NCBI GenBank assembly: GCA_945878115.1
Contig: CAMDVD010000026.1
Span: 1-47,548, forward strand
From: Chitinophaga pinensis
GTDB taxonomy: Bacteria > Bacteroidota > Bacteroidia > Chitinophagales > Chitinophagaceae
DNA: 47,548 nucleotides
Direction of reading: 5' to 3'
Both the position numbers and the translations under genes were made by a program. The notes beneath the pieces were generated by a model. The model saw nothing but the letters and a program-made list of their open reading frames with translations. It made no database searches and was not told where the DNA came from. This document shows positions 35,201 to 41,370 of the stretch, piece by piece (positions within the stretch are counted from its first letter, which is position 1; each line of letters starts with the position of its first letter).

Positions 35201-35480
35201 GTCTAATAATACTTATGATTTCTCGAGTTCTAGTTCACAAGCTTATGGCTCAAATCAAATAGATTTATTAAGTGAAGGAATATGGAGTGTATTTAGTGGT
35301 GATCTCAATGCAGATGGTGCCATTGACGCAAGTGATTTCTTGTTGTTGGATGCTGACATTCAAGCTTTCTCTTCCGGTTATCTGGTTTCCGATTTAAATG
35401 GAGATGGTGCTGTCGATGCTTCTGATTTTTTAATATTAGATTCTAGTATTCAGAATTTCATTAGTGTAGTAACTCCGTAA
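29283..35480 (+). CDS. Giant secreted protein: beta-helix, SprB repeats, two DNRLRE-like domains, dockerin-like end
   Basis: 2065 residues. Signal peptide ends at LIAKAQ (about 41). Residues about 45-800 form a right-handed beta-helix (NNTIKNCTITLN, SNTITGN-type rungs). An Ig-like module follows (865-980). SprB-type repeats run from about 1000 to 1850 (CNGG, YTYQW, AGTYTLTVTDANGCT). In two of them the loop after YTYQW is replaced by about 190 residues of a DNRLRE-like domain (about 1119-1320 and 1559-1757; KDNTIYQ, LYKLLQDWGEGTS, YSSREE). The end has two calcium-loop repeats, DLNADGAIDASDF and DLNGDGAVDASDF, as in type I dockerins, and no T9SS tail. Likely surface-exposed carbohydrate or adhesion role; how it is held at the surface is unclear. 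Confidence 0.85.
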   Translation: MNMKKISFNSCLNKLQLYPLGRIKSVFIVCLLLLNLIAKAQVTVTGGTAAIAGSPYTTLTAAINAINSGGALTAPVVVNVPAGYTETLTGRITLTMTGTISNTIVIQKNGSGANPILTSYVGTVSTPSNAADGMFALAGCDYVTIDGIDLQESAANTTTTTVMEFGYGLFKASATDGCQNNTIKNCTITLNRIQNGSWTAPGHNGSVGITMNNGLNTAAGALTPTAASGANSFNKFYANTIQNCNAGIVLAGFAAASPFNFVDASNDIGGSSLATGNIIQNFGGGAATNPATGIFATSQYTLNCSFNTINNNTGTGVNHATTLRGIFLNSSSTSANGNCNNNTVTVKGGGTTSLVVGIDVEFGSTALSNTINVNNNTVQNCTYATATTGVLQAILTSTSAATVNVSGNTITNNSMTGTGQFDGITIQSTPTTVVANSNIITNNTKSGTGTMNCLFTTSSAGNVTMSSNTITGNVINGGAATSTLNCLKNALSIYNVTGNTIGSNGITNMIGTGTGEVNGIVEISSAINETTTNNNIGPLTIGGTSTSTAHLIRGIVTSSGATSSKTQTGNTISGLAYTGTAGSATVSGIQSTAGNIITLSKNKIYDLSSTGIGAICNGINILSGTTYNISNNIIGDLRTPAATGLNAINGINASATSTYNLFYNTIYLNASSTSVTTFGTSCVTFNSTATAFNNRNNIFVNASSPALDGSNTATNGIAACIRRSAGTIATVPTNYGVTSNNNSYWCNPTAGTNNHMSYVEGTSTIANAFNTVSSLKSFMLNRDQSSVQENPTFISTIGTNAQFLHVNSSIASQLESGAVNINTFTADIDGHIRFGNTGYPGGSAGFPTGGSAPDIGADEFAGIFLDLSSPLMSYTVLTNTCSFANRTISVTITDNTGIPLSGTLIPNIYFRKNGGTWFSASGTNTSGTSTNSVWSFTINSTTLGGVNLADNIEYYFVAQDIAATNNVGANPSLGFVGSNVNTVTTAPTFPNSYTITAIPTFATVTPTGVSCNGNINGQLVVTSSASSPVFSINPAVTQLPAGTFTGMAPTIYTVTVTDAGGCTNTTAVTITQPAVLAANASAVAICNGGVASVTANPTGGTAGYTYQWQSGYTVATPIVISPSKDNTIYQGNQSNSNALGTQFLAGQSNSNFHRGLIAFNIGANIPAGSIITSASLSLHCSGTAGAAGAQNVSLYKLLQDWGEGTSVAVGTTGIGNLVPATTNDATWLTSFFPSTNWTTAGGTFTPTASATSSVNAIGDYSWTSVSLKNDVQNWLNTPSANFGWIVRGVETAIHQAKRYSSREEPVVANRPKLTVGYSIPTTIGTTATLNNFGVGTYTVVVTDANGCTVSSTVTVITATPPTTNTSATSILCNGGVSTLSSTTTGGLAPYTYQWVKGTNTVATSANATNMTAGTYTLTVTDANGCTATSSLTVNAPTLINVSTSATAIACNGGTTNLSSTVTGGTGSYTYQWKKGITTVSTSASANNQTAGTYTLTVTDANGCTAVSTLTVNEPTLLSISTSASSIACAGGTTTLDATVSGGTGSYTYQWASGNITNSISLSPTKDNTIYQSNTSNSNGAGNILIAGNNGNGFINRALLSFNTSAIPTNAIILNSSLNINCTGGSGAAGAQNQSIYKLLQDWGEGTSNAGSGAGAGAAATPGDATWLKSFFPTTNWSVAGDSYNAVASATTSVNAAGLYTWTNTNLNADVQSWVNNPSTNYGWILRGPESGPFQAKKYSSREDVDSLNWPLLMIDYTVSNIVGTTASVSNITAGTYTLTVTDANGCSNTSVITVSEPAPLVVNANALPSNAVCNGDSITLTGSGATTYIWTNGVMDGIAFTPSATATYTVTGTDANGCSNTSSIEITVNNCNAILNLKYFIEGYYTATNTMTTKLYNSGEELNPLSTNVDTVTVELHDASSPYALAESYIGLIQTNGTMQCTFSGSVIGNSYYIVVRHNNTIDTWSANPLLMSSNNTYDFSSSSSQAYGSNQIDLLSEGIWSVFSGDLNADGAIDASDFLLLDADIQAFSSGYLVSDLNGDGAVDASDFLILDSSIQNFISVVTP

Positions 35481-35526
35481 ATAATTCAATTGTCTTCAAG
35501 TTCTCATTTATCTCAAACTCTTCATC

Positions 35527-36048
35527 ATGAAATTCATTTCTCTTTTTGGCATACTTTTATTGTGTAGCATGCAATGCTTTTGCCATGCAAAAAGAGGAAA
35601 CGGAGCATGGGTAAAAGTGAGTGGGCATATTACCCAAACGAGTGACTACTGCGGTGGAGCGAGGCCATCTGACGAATTGCTGGAAAATTTGAAGAAGCCA
35701 AGTCCTCTTGAAAATAAAATCATTTTTATCAAAATAGGGACTGTAAATAATCCAAGTGTAAAGTACTTTCAAAAAGTAATAACAGATAGCAATGGTGATT
35801 TTGTGGTTACATTAAAAGCTGGAATGACCTATTGTTTTATTGAAGAATGGAAACAAAAGAAATTGCTTATACCAGAGGATACAAAATATCTAACATGGGA
35901 TGCAAAATGCCTTGAGGCTCGCTACCATACGGCAGATTTTGTATTGAAAGTCAAAAGAATAAAAAATCCTATCATTACTATTAATTACCATAACCCTTGT
36001 TTCTATAGTCCCTATTGTGGTACCTATACTGGTCCATTGCCACCATAG
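35527..36048 (+). CDS. Secreted hypothetical protein, 173 aa
   Basis: Signal peptide MKFISLFGILLLCSMQCFCHA. The mature part reads VKVSGHITQTSDYCGGARPSDE, then IFIKIG, ITDSNGDFVVTLKAGMTYCF, and a Cys/Tyr/Pro-rich end (NPCFYSPYCGTYTGPLPP). The middle resembles a carboxypeptidase-regulatory or Cna-B-like beta-sandwich, with conserved cysteines. It follows the giant surface protein by 46 bases in the same direction and may be co-transcribed. Function unknown. Confidence 0.7.
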   Translation: MKFISLFGILLLCSMQCFCHAKRGNGAWVKVSGHITQTSDYCGGARPSDELLENLKKPSPLENKIIFIKIGTVNNPSVKYFQKVITDSNGDFVVTLKAGMTYCFIEEWKQKKLLIPEDTKYLTWDAKCLEARYHTADFVLKVKRIKNPIITINYHNPCFYSPYCGTYTGPLPP

Positions 36049-36069
36049 AGAAGATTGCAAGTCTACAAG

Positions 36070-36101
36070 TTGGAACATTGATTGAATGTAAGTTATATTT
36101 G
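36070..36101 (+). promoter_or_regulatory. Promoter of mutL (TTG-N21-TAtaTTTG)
   Basis: TTG at 36070-36072, 21 bases, then TATATTTG at 36094-36101. The -7 box ends four bases before the ATG at 36106, so the start of transcription should fall at or next to the start codon. Confidence 0.6.
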
Positions 36102-36105
36102 CTGT

Positions 36106-37953
36106 ATGCCCGATATTATAGAATTATTACCTGATCATATTGCTAATCAAATAGCAGCTGGAGAAGTAATACAACGTCCTGCAAGTGCCGTTAAGGAGTT
36201 ATTAGAAAATGCAATTGATGCAGGTGCTACCTATATTCATCTTATTATCAAAGATGCAGGTAAAGAATTAATACAAGTCAATGACAATGGAAAAGGAATG
36301 AGCCCTACCGATGCAAGACTTAGTTTTGAAAGGCATGCAACATCCAAAATCCGCTCCATAGAAGATTTGTTTCAAATTTATACCATGGGATTTCGTGGAG
36401 AAGCCTTAGCATCCATTGCGGCAGTTGCACAAGTAGAACTCAAAACAAAAACTGAGGAAGATGAATTGGGTACTTATATTTTTATTGAAAACAGTACCGT
36501 CAAAATACAAGAACCTTGTCAGGCTGCAACAGGAACCAGCTTGAGTATCAAAAATTTATTTTATAATGTGCCTGCTCGACGCAATTTTTTAAAATCGAAT
36601 ACTGCCGAAACGCGTCATATTTTAGAAGAATTTAGTCGGGTTGCTTTAGCGTTTCCAGAGATAAGTTTTAAGTTCACAAACAATAATACAGATGTTTTCA
36701 ATGTAGAAGGTGGCAAATTGAAACAAAGAATATTAAGTCTTTTAGGCAATCATTTGCAGCCCAAATTAGTGCCAGTAAATGAGTCTACCGATTTTGTGAG
36801 CATTCATGGGTTCATAGCATCACCAGAAGCTGCTACCAAAACAAGAGGGAATCAATTCTTCTTTGTCAATAATCGTTTTATAAAAAATGCTTATCTTAAT
36901 TATGCTGTATCACAAGCGTATAAAGAATTAATTGGCAAAGACGAGTTTCCATTATTTGTTTTGTTTATTCAAATTGAACCCAAGCGCGTAGATATTAATG
37001 TGCATCCAACTAAGCAAGAGATTAAATTTGAAGAAGATAGAATTATTTATTCTGTTGTGAATTCAGCAGTCAAACACGCTTTGAGTAAATATAGCATTGC
37101 GCCATCACTCGATTTTAGTTTGGATAGTACCATTGAATCTTTGCAAGCAGTGACTCAACCTTTCGCAAAAAATATCCAAGAAAAAACCAAAGCCAATTAT
37201 CTCTTTCAATCCTTTGGCGAAAAAGGCAAAGCGCATTTTTTAGAAAAAAAAGGAGATGCCCAACAATGGAAGGAATTGTATAAAGTACAACATGCCTTTC
37301 AATTACAAGGGGATCAAGAAACACAGGCTGAACCCGTGGCTACCTCTCAATTGGAAAACGCAAATTTAAATTTGCAAAAAGATACTTTTAAGCAAGAATT
37401 TGTACAACTTCACCAAGGTTATATTATTGCAACCACAAAAACTGGATGTTTATTGATAAATCAACATTTGGCGCATCAACGAATATTATATGAACGATAT
37501 GAGCAGGTTATATCAAATCAAATAACGATTCAACGATGTTTAATTCCAATCACATTCGAATTAGCTCCAGCAGATGCAGTATTATTAGAATCCATTTTAG
37601 ATGAATTAAAATTATTGGGTTATGATGTAGAAGTTTTTGGCAACCATACCTTTATTATTCAAGGTACACCGGCAGATGTAAAACTGGGCAGTGAGAAAGA
37701 ATCGATGGAGAAAATTATAGAAGCGTATAAGCATGAACAATCGGAGGTGAAATTAGATAAACGTGAAAAATTATTTCGAATGATGGCAATGCAACGTGCC
37801 ATATCGAGTACCAAAAAATTAGCAACAGAAGAGATGGAAGAATTGTTTCAGCAATTATTGTTGTGCGAGCAACCCCAACTTTCACCGAATGGAAAAAAGA
37901 TATTCGCGAAGCTTTCCGTTAATAATTTTATGCAACTCATTCAACATGCGTAA
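36106..37953 (+). CDS. mutL: DNA mismatch repair protein MutL
   Basis: 615 residues from the ATG at 36106; the earlier ATG at 36082 would put the -7 promoter box inside the gene and adds residues not seen in the family. The GHKL ATPase is complete: IAAGEVIQRPASAVKELLENAIDAGAT, DNGKGM, RHATSKI, GFRGEALASI, NLFYNVPARRNFLK, and VNVHPTK-E. The C-terminal endonuclease motif DQHA-x2-E-x4-E reads NQHLAHQRILYE, and the CPHGRP motif reads SPNGKK, so nicking activity is doubtful. The 3' end overlaps the next gene by eight bases. Confidence 0.95.
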   Translation: MPDIIELLPDHIANQIAAGEVIQRPASAVKELLENAIDAGATYIHLIIKDAGKELIQVNDNGKGMSPTDARLSFERHATSKIRSIEDLFQIYTMGFRGEALASIAAVAQVELKTKTEEDELGTYIFIENSTVKIQEPCQAATGTSLSIKNLFYNVPARRNFLKSNTAETRHILEEFSRVALAFPEISFKFTNNNTDVFNVEGGKLKQRILSLLGNHLQPKLVPVNESTDFVSIHGFIASPEAATKTRGNQFFFVNNRFIKNAYLNYAVSQAYKELIGKDEFPLFVLFIQIEPKRVDINVHPTKQEIKFEEDRIIYSVVNSAVKHALSKYSIAPSLDFSLDSTIESLQAVTQPFAKNIQEKTKANYLFQSFGEKGKAHFLEKKGDAQQWKELYKVQHAFQLQGDQETQAEPVATSQLENANLNLQKDTFKQEFVQLHQGYIIATTKTGCLLINQHLAHQRILYERYEQVISNQITIQRCLIPITFELAPADAVLLESILDELKLLGYDVEVFGNHTFIIQGTPADVKLGSEKESMEKIIEAYKHEQSEVKLDKREKLFRMMAMQRAISSTKKLATEEMEELFQQLLLCEQPQLSPNGKKIFAKLSVNNFMQLIQHA

Positions 37954-38914
37954 TCACTTAGTTTGGTTTTGTCTTATTCTATCTATTTGTTTGATTGCTT
38001 GTAAAAAGAATAAATTAGAAGCAGATGTGACAGACAAATCATTGTCGATCGATATGCGTTTGAATAAAATAAAATTCTTAGGAGATAAAACATTTATTGT
38101 TGGTGGAGAACGATTTACACAAGCGCATATTTATTCTATAGAAAATGAAGGAAATGCATTAGATATAGTATTGCCATCTACTGCTTCGCAAAAGGAAATT
38201 TATGGATTAGATATACGAAACGATGGCCACATCATCGCAGTTGGATATGATGGTTCTGTATTTACCAGTAAAGACAGTGGAACTACTTGGTCTTTCTCGC
38301 AACACGGGATGTGGAAAGAGTTTCAGGCTGTGGCTATAGGCTCTACTGATTCTGCATTGGTTGTAGGTGGGCATGGATTTCGAGAAGGAATTATTGCCCA
38401 TATTTCCACGGAAGGCAATGGCAGTAATGCCTTATCTGCATTGCGGAATTTTGAAATGTCCGATATAGAATTTGTTTCTCCCAATCGAGTGTATATAAGT
38501 GGGTATGGGGCTATTTTACGATCTAATGATGCAGGAAGTACTTGGAATTTTACCAATGCAGAAAATGAATTTTTCAAAGCCATGGCTTGGCAAAATGAAG
38601 AAACGGGAATCGCTATTGGTTACGAAGGCAGTATTTATAAAACTAGTGATGGTGGTAATGGATGGCGAGTGATTCGGAATGGGAATAATTTTTTAAAAAA
38701 GAAATATCACTTTTTAGATATTGCAAAAAATAGTAGTGATACTTATGTTGTTGTTGGAGAAGAAGGAACTGTGTGGTTAAGTACAAACGGCGGTGAAGAT
38801 TGGAAAGAACTGGCTTCCTTTACGAAAAAAGATTTACGAGGTGTCTCCTTTAGAAATGAAAATACATTTGTAGTTGTTGGAGAAGAGGGAGCTATTTTTT
38901 CAATTAAAATTTAA
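37946..38914 (+). CDS. Ycf48-like beta-propeller lipoprotein
   Basis: 322 residues from the ATG at 37946, which overlaps the mutL end and begins a lipoprotein signal (LVWFCLILSICLIAC, then KKNK). The rest is a series of BNR/Ycf48-like blades: FTSKDSGTTWSF, RSNDAGSTWNFT, YKTSDGGNGWRVI, WLSTNGGEDWKEL, with GYEGSIY, GEEGTVW and GEEGAIF turns. Similar propellers in bacteria are anchored outside the cytoplasm, mostly with unknown partners. A longer start at 37889 exists but lies inside mutL and lacks a signal. Probably translated by coupling to mutL. Confidence 0.8.
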   Translation: MRNHLVWFCLILSICLIACKKNKLEADVTDKSLSIDMRLNKIKFLGDKTFIVGGERFTQAHIYSIENEGNALDIVLPSTASQKEIYGLDIRNDGHIIAVGYDGSVFTSKDSGTTWSFSQHGMWKEFQAVAIGSTDSALVVGGHGFREGIIAHISTEGNGSNALSALRNFEMSDIEFVSPNRVYISGYGAILRSNDAGSTWNFTNAENEFFKAMAWQNEETGIAIGYEGSIYKTSDGGNGWRVIRNGNNFLKKKYHFLDIAKNSSDTYVVVGEEGTVWLSTNGGEDWKELASFTKKDLRGVSFRNENTFVVVGEEGAIFSIKI

Positions 38915-39020
38915 TATTTAGAGAATCTGTTCATCATGAACAAGTTATTATGGCGAAAAATACTGTAAGTTGGGTTAAACGGAAATGTATTTTTTTGCAA
39001 AAGAAGAAACGCTAAAGTTT

Positions 39021-40460
39021 TTATTTCTTCTCATATAGATTAAACAAAGTCGTTTTCTCATTGACTTTCATAGGTGTATATAAGGAGTCAACTGGACTGT
39101 TTTTACCTGCAATTAAATATTGACTTTCGGAATTTCCTTGCATACTAATCATACGAGTTCTCATTAAATAACACATCAGTTCAGAATAATTATGTGCATC
39201 GCTACTTGCATTGATAGTGCTACGTTCTGGTAGGGCTTTGCCTATTGCATATACATCTTGTAAGAGTTCTTTGTCGCGATATGTTTTACCAATTTGGGCA
39301 AATGAAAAAATGAAAGCACTTGTCAATAATACGATACCAACTATTTTGAAAACCTTATACGTTTGTGTATGTGAATGCCACTGCTGAATATAATGCAACA
39401 GAATTGGCGCAGTTAAAATAGCAAAACCCATGGCAAAATAAGGAAGTGCGGGTACAAAATAAAAACCATTTTGAACCATAGTTAACATTAAAGGTAAGGA
39501 GCCAGCAAGGCCAACACATAAAAAGAAAATGGCTTTGCGTAAATGTTTTGTCTTTATTAAATCCAGTTTTTTCGAATAAGAAAGTAGAAATGCCAATCCT
39601 GTGAAAATTAATACAGGGATTAATTCCGTAAAGAGGCGGATTAAAATAAAATAGCGATGAACTACACTTGGGTTTTCAAGAATTCGCTTGAAAGCTCTTT
39701 TGAAGATATAAATGGAAAGACCATGTTTTGCATCAGGCATTAAAAATAAAACAACCGCTATAAAAAGATAAGTGAATAGCATAGCTGTTGTTATTTTGAC
39801 GGTTCTGGAAACAGTTATCTTTTTAAGAACTATGCAATAAAAAAATGGGATACAGGTTATAAAAAAAGCAGGAAAGCCTTTAACTAGAAATCCTAAAAAA
39901 ACAAAACAAGCGGATAATACCCATGCGCCAACGCGAAGTGATTTTCGTCGAACGGTTTTGTACATAAGAATAGAAGCGCCTAAAATGAAAATGCTCAAGG
40001 TATTCTCTAACATATTATTGGAGTAAGACCAAAAGCAAACTGGAATTGTGATCCAGAGCAAGACAGGCAACCAACTCATCTTTTGTAAATCGTGATAATG
40101 CTTAAAAACTTCTTTCCATAAAACGCGTATCAACAGGGCATTCAAACAAAGCGTAACCAAAACATAAGCTCTTTCTACATACATACTACTACCAAAAAAA
40201 CGAAAAAAGAAAGATTGTATGCCAAATCCTAAAGGTGGTTGTTCATGAAAAGTATGAAATCCAACTATATTATATTCATCGAAAATAGGAAGCCAAAAAC
40301 TACCTAAACCCTGACTTAAATTATGTGCGACTGAAGTGTATAAAACAGCATCCATAAACATGCCATCTTGTAAAAGTGTTGGGAGTGTAAGTCCAACCAA
40401 AACTGAACAGGTAATTAACCAATAAGGGAGATGTTTGACATGTTCTCTTGTCGATGACAT
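39021..40460 (-). CDS. ArnT/PMT-like membrane glycosyltransferase
   Basis: 479 residues from the ATG at 40460 (a TTG two codons upstream is unlikely). About eleven membrane segments. The first periplasmic loop holds the acidic residue in GMFMDAVLYTSVAHNLSQG and the following loop FDEYNIVGFHTFHEQPPLGFGIQ, as in PMT_2/ArnT glycosyltransferases (GT39/GT83), which move sugars from lipid carriers. The -7 box TATATTTG ends three bases before the start codon. Acceptor unknown; no polysaccharide cluster adjoins. Confidence 0.75.
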   Translation of the reverse strand: MSSTREHVKHLPYWLITCSVLVGLTLPTLLQDGMFMDAVLYTSVAHNLSQGLGSFWLPIFDEYNIVGFHTFHEQPPLGFGIQSFFFRFFGSSMYVERAYVLVTLCLNALLIRVLWKEVFKHYHDLQKMSWLPVLLWITIPVCFWSYSNNMLENTLSIFILGASILMYKTVRRKSLRVGAWVLSACFVFLGFLVKGFPAFFITCIPFFYCIVLKKITVSRTVKITTAMLFTYLFIAVVLFLMPDAKHGLSIYIFKRAFKRILENPSVVHRYFILIRLFTELIPVLIFTGLAFLLSYSKKLDLIKTKHLRKAIFFLCVGLAGSLPLMLTMVQNGFYFVPALPYFAMGFAILTAPILLHYIQQWHSHTQTYKVFKIVGIVLLTSAFIFSFAQIGKTYRDKELLQDVYAIGKALPERSTINASSDAHNYSELMCYLMRTRMISMQGNSESQYLIAGKNSPVDSLYTPMKVNEKTTLFNLYEKK

Positions 40461-40463
40461 ACG

Positions 40464-40471
40464 CAAATATA
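40464..40471 (-). promoter_or_regulatory. -7 box of the ArnT-like gene (TAtaTTTG)
   Basis: TATATTTG on the minus strand, three bases (CGT) before the ATG at 40460. Suggests a leaderless transcript. No TTG at the expected -33 distance. Confidence 0.5.
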
Positions 40472-40615
40472 GTTGTAAACTTTATTCTTCTTAATTCTTG
40501 CTACTTTTTTTTTGATGATTTTCATCATACTGCCATTTTTTGTAGATAAAATAAATTTTCAGAATGCAAAAAAAATATGCTTGGTTACAAAAAAAACTTA
40601 CTTTTACAAGTTAAG

Positions 40616-41002
40616 ATGGTACAACAAATTACAGAAGGAATTAGCATTACCGTAGAAACCTTTTACAATAAGGAGCAGTCGAATCCGCTTCTCAACGAAT
40701 TCACTTTTGCGTATCGTATTTCTATTGATAATTTTTCCAATTTTCCCATCAAATTAATTAGACGACACTGGCAAATATTTGACAGCAATGGTACACATCG
40801 AGATGTAGAAGGAGAAGGTGTTGTAGGGCAGCAACCAATTTTGGAGCCTGGTGAATCCTTTCAATATATTTCTGGAGCTAGCATAAGGACTGATATTGGT
40901 AAAATGATAGGGAAATATCAAATGGAAAATATGCTAAACAAAAAACTATTTAGTGTTCAAATACCAGAGTTTGATTTGATTGCACCCCATAAATTAAATT
41001 AA
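40616..41002 (+). CDS. apaG: ApaG family protein
   Basis: 128 residues from the ATG at 40616; the frame continues 13 codons upstream but the conserved family begins at MVQQITEGISITVET. The core shows FAYRISIDNFS, IKLIRRHWQIFDSNG, VEGEGVVGQQPILEPGESFQYISGA, all ApaG marks. ApaG is a small fibronectin-III-like protein linked to Co2+ resistance and to diadenosine-polyphosphate metabolism in other bacteria; its biochemical role is not settled. Single gene. Confidence 0.92.
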   Translation: MVQQITEGISITVETFYNKEQSNPLLNEFTFAYRISIDNFSNFPIKLIRRHWQIFDSNGTHRDVEGEGVVGQQPILEPGESFQYISGASIRTDIGKMIGKYQMENMLNKKLFSVQIPEFDLIAPHKLN

Positions 41003-41130
41003 GCGAAAGAACACAAATGGAAACAATATTTTTAACATCAGTTTTGGCACATCCTTCTTCACATTTTAATAGCTTTGTCGCCATTTTGTAACATATCATG
41101 TAATGAGGCATACCAAATGTTGACATCAAA

Positions 41131-41370
41131 ATCAAATGGTAATAGCCGAATTCCTCGTGGCAAAAAAAATAAATAGGAATAAATGAAATGAGGCTTTACA
41201 AAATTTGTAATCCATATAAAATGATAATAGCCGAATTCCATGTGACAAATGAAAAAAAATAAATAGGAACAAATGAAATGAGGCTTTACAAAATTTGTAA
41301 TCCATATAAAATGATAATAGCCGAATTCCATGTGACAAATTAAAAAAAATAAATAGGAACAAATGAAAAG
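41131..41370 (+). repeat. 90-bp tandem repeat in front of the PBP gene
   Basis: Period 90 bases: a diverged unit (41131-41220), a full unit (41221-41310) and a partial unit (41311-41370) that ends in the PBP start. Weaker similarity extends left to about 41098. Each unit holds TAATAGCCGAATTCC, an AT-rich stretch with AATAGGAA and then ATGAAATGA; the last unit reads ATGAAAAGA, the true start. So ribosome site and start codon are duplicated twice upstream as a two-codon frame. Confidence 0.9.

Noticed and set aside
36082-36105. Upstream start for mutL
   Set aside because: Conserved MutL begins at MPDIIELLPDHIANQIAAGE, and a good TTG/TATATTTG promoter lies between the two possible starts.
38930-38970. 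Palindrome GTTCATCATGAAC as a terminator between convergent genes
   Set aside because: No T-run follows on either strand and the arms are only five to six bases.
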